Part shown: positions 63,873 through 64,000 of the stretch, in pieces
Numbering within the stretch: position 1 is the stretch's first letter
How the letters are laid out: each line of letters begins with the position of its first letter
Made by a program: the position numbers and the translations under genes
Assembly: GCF_007859865.1 (NCBI RefSeq)
Contig: NZ_SJPI01000003.1
Location: 496,001-560,000, forward strand
DNA: 64,000 nt
Origin: Rubripirellula amarantea
GTDB lineage: Bacteria > Planctomycetota > Planctomycetia > Pirellulales > Pirellulaceae
Reading direction: 5' to 3'
Notes under the pieces: model-generated
Database searches by the model: none
Told to the model about the DNA's origin: nothing
The model's input: only the letters and a program-made list of their open reading frames with translations

Positions 63873-64000
63873 TGAAACACTCCCCGAGAACAACAAAACA
63901 AGTGCCAGTCCAACGAATGTGGCATAGTGACGCTGATGCGTCAAACTTGGCATGCCCCAGCAGCTACCCCATCCCTAGAAGATGCCCAAGTGATCACGTG

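Overview
The window reads as chromosome of a planctomycete, most like a marine Pirellulales (Rhodopirellula-type) bacterium. The evidence is the combination of planctomycete-specific secreted families (PSCyt1-DUF1549-DUF1553, DUF1501, DUF1592/1588/1585, DUF1552), Tat-exported Gfo/Idh/MocA and amidohydrolase proteins, an anti-sigma/vWA fusion beside an ECF sigma factor, methanofuran-type C1 cofactor genes in a bacterium, and GH117 enzymes that act on red-algal galactans. No transposase, integrase, CRISPR array or rRNA was found. One tRNA gene, tRNA-Leu(UAG), is present.

Layout. 1-6.9 kb: two convergent GH117-like glycoside hydrolase paralogues (the first cut by the window edge) beside a four-gene sugar ABC transporter of the YtfQ/YtfR/YtfT/YjfF type, probably an algal-oligosaccharide uptake locus. 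7.0-8.5 kb: a small Tyr-rich secreted protein and a RadC protein with an extra N-terminal domain. 8.5-15.9 kb (minus): a complete Na+-translocating NADH:quinone reductase operon nqrABCDEF, ending in one gene that fuses the flavin transferase ApbE to the maturation factor NqrM; a CRP/FNR-like dyad lies upstream of nqrA. 16.5-19.7 kb: typA, an ACT-domain protein and a thioesterase, with two intergenic minisatellites. 19.9-26.4 kb (minus): vWA/anti-sigma protein with its ECF sigma factor, a Gfo/Idh/MocA oxidoreductase, and a hypothetical protein downstream of an HTH-PTS EIIA protein. 26.6-33.3 kb: small and large secreted proteins of unknown function, an enolase-superfamily enzyme and a DUF1499 protein.

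33.3-33.7 kb holds what I consider the best unannotated element: a consensus-like promoter, about 290 nt with two nested tiny ORFs (one with a perfect Shine-Dalgarno and tandem Cys codons), a long hairpin and a strong intrinsic terminator. It is followed by msrB and a pyroglutamyl peptidase. 35.5-43.8 kb (minus): a tightly packed six-gene operon (PSCyt1/DUF1549/DUF1553, DUF1501, MFS transporter, M20 deacylase, amidohydrolase, PLP-dependent dehydratase) that looks catabolic. 44.4-48.4 kb: a DUF3859-like gene, tRNA-Leu, and the rplY-pth-rpsF-ssb-rplI translation/replication cluster. 49.0-52.9 kb: a DUF1592-type cytochrome protein with its DUF1552 partner.

52.9-57.0 kb (minus): an Omp85/BamA machine encoded in two pieces, a five-POTRA exported protein followed by a separate lipoprotein carrying the beta-barrel. 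57.3-61.1 kb (plus): a diacylglycerol-kinase-type lipid kinase, kdsA (Kdo synthesis) and a lipoprotein with a transglutaminase-like fold that seems to have lost its active site. 61.2-63.9 kb (minus): three genes matching methanofuran biosynthesis enzymes (ATP-grasp ligase, MfnF, MfnE). Family assignments come from recognised motifs read by eye, and no database search was run.
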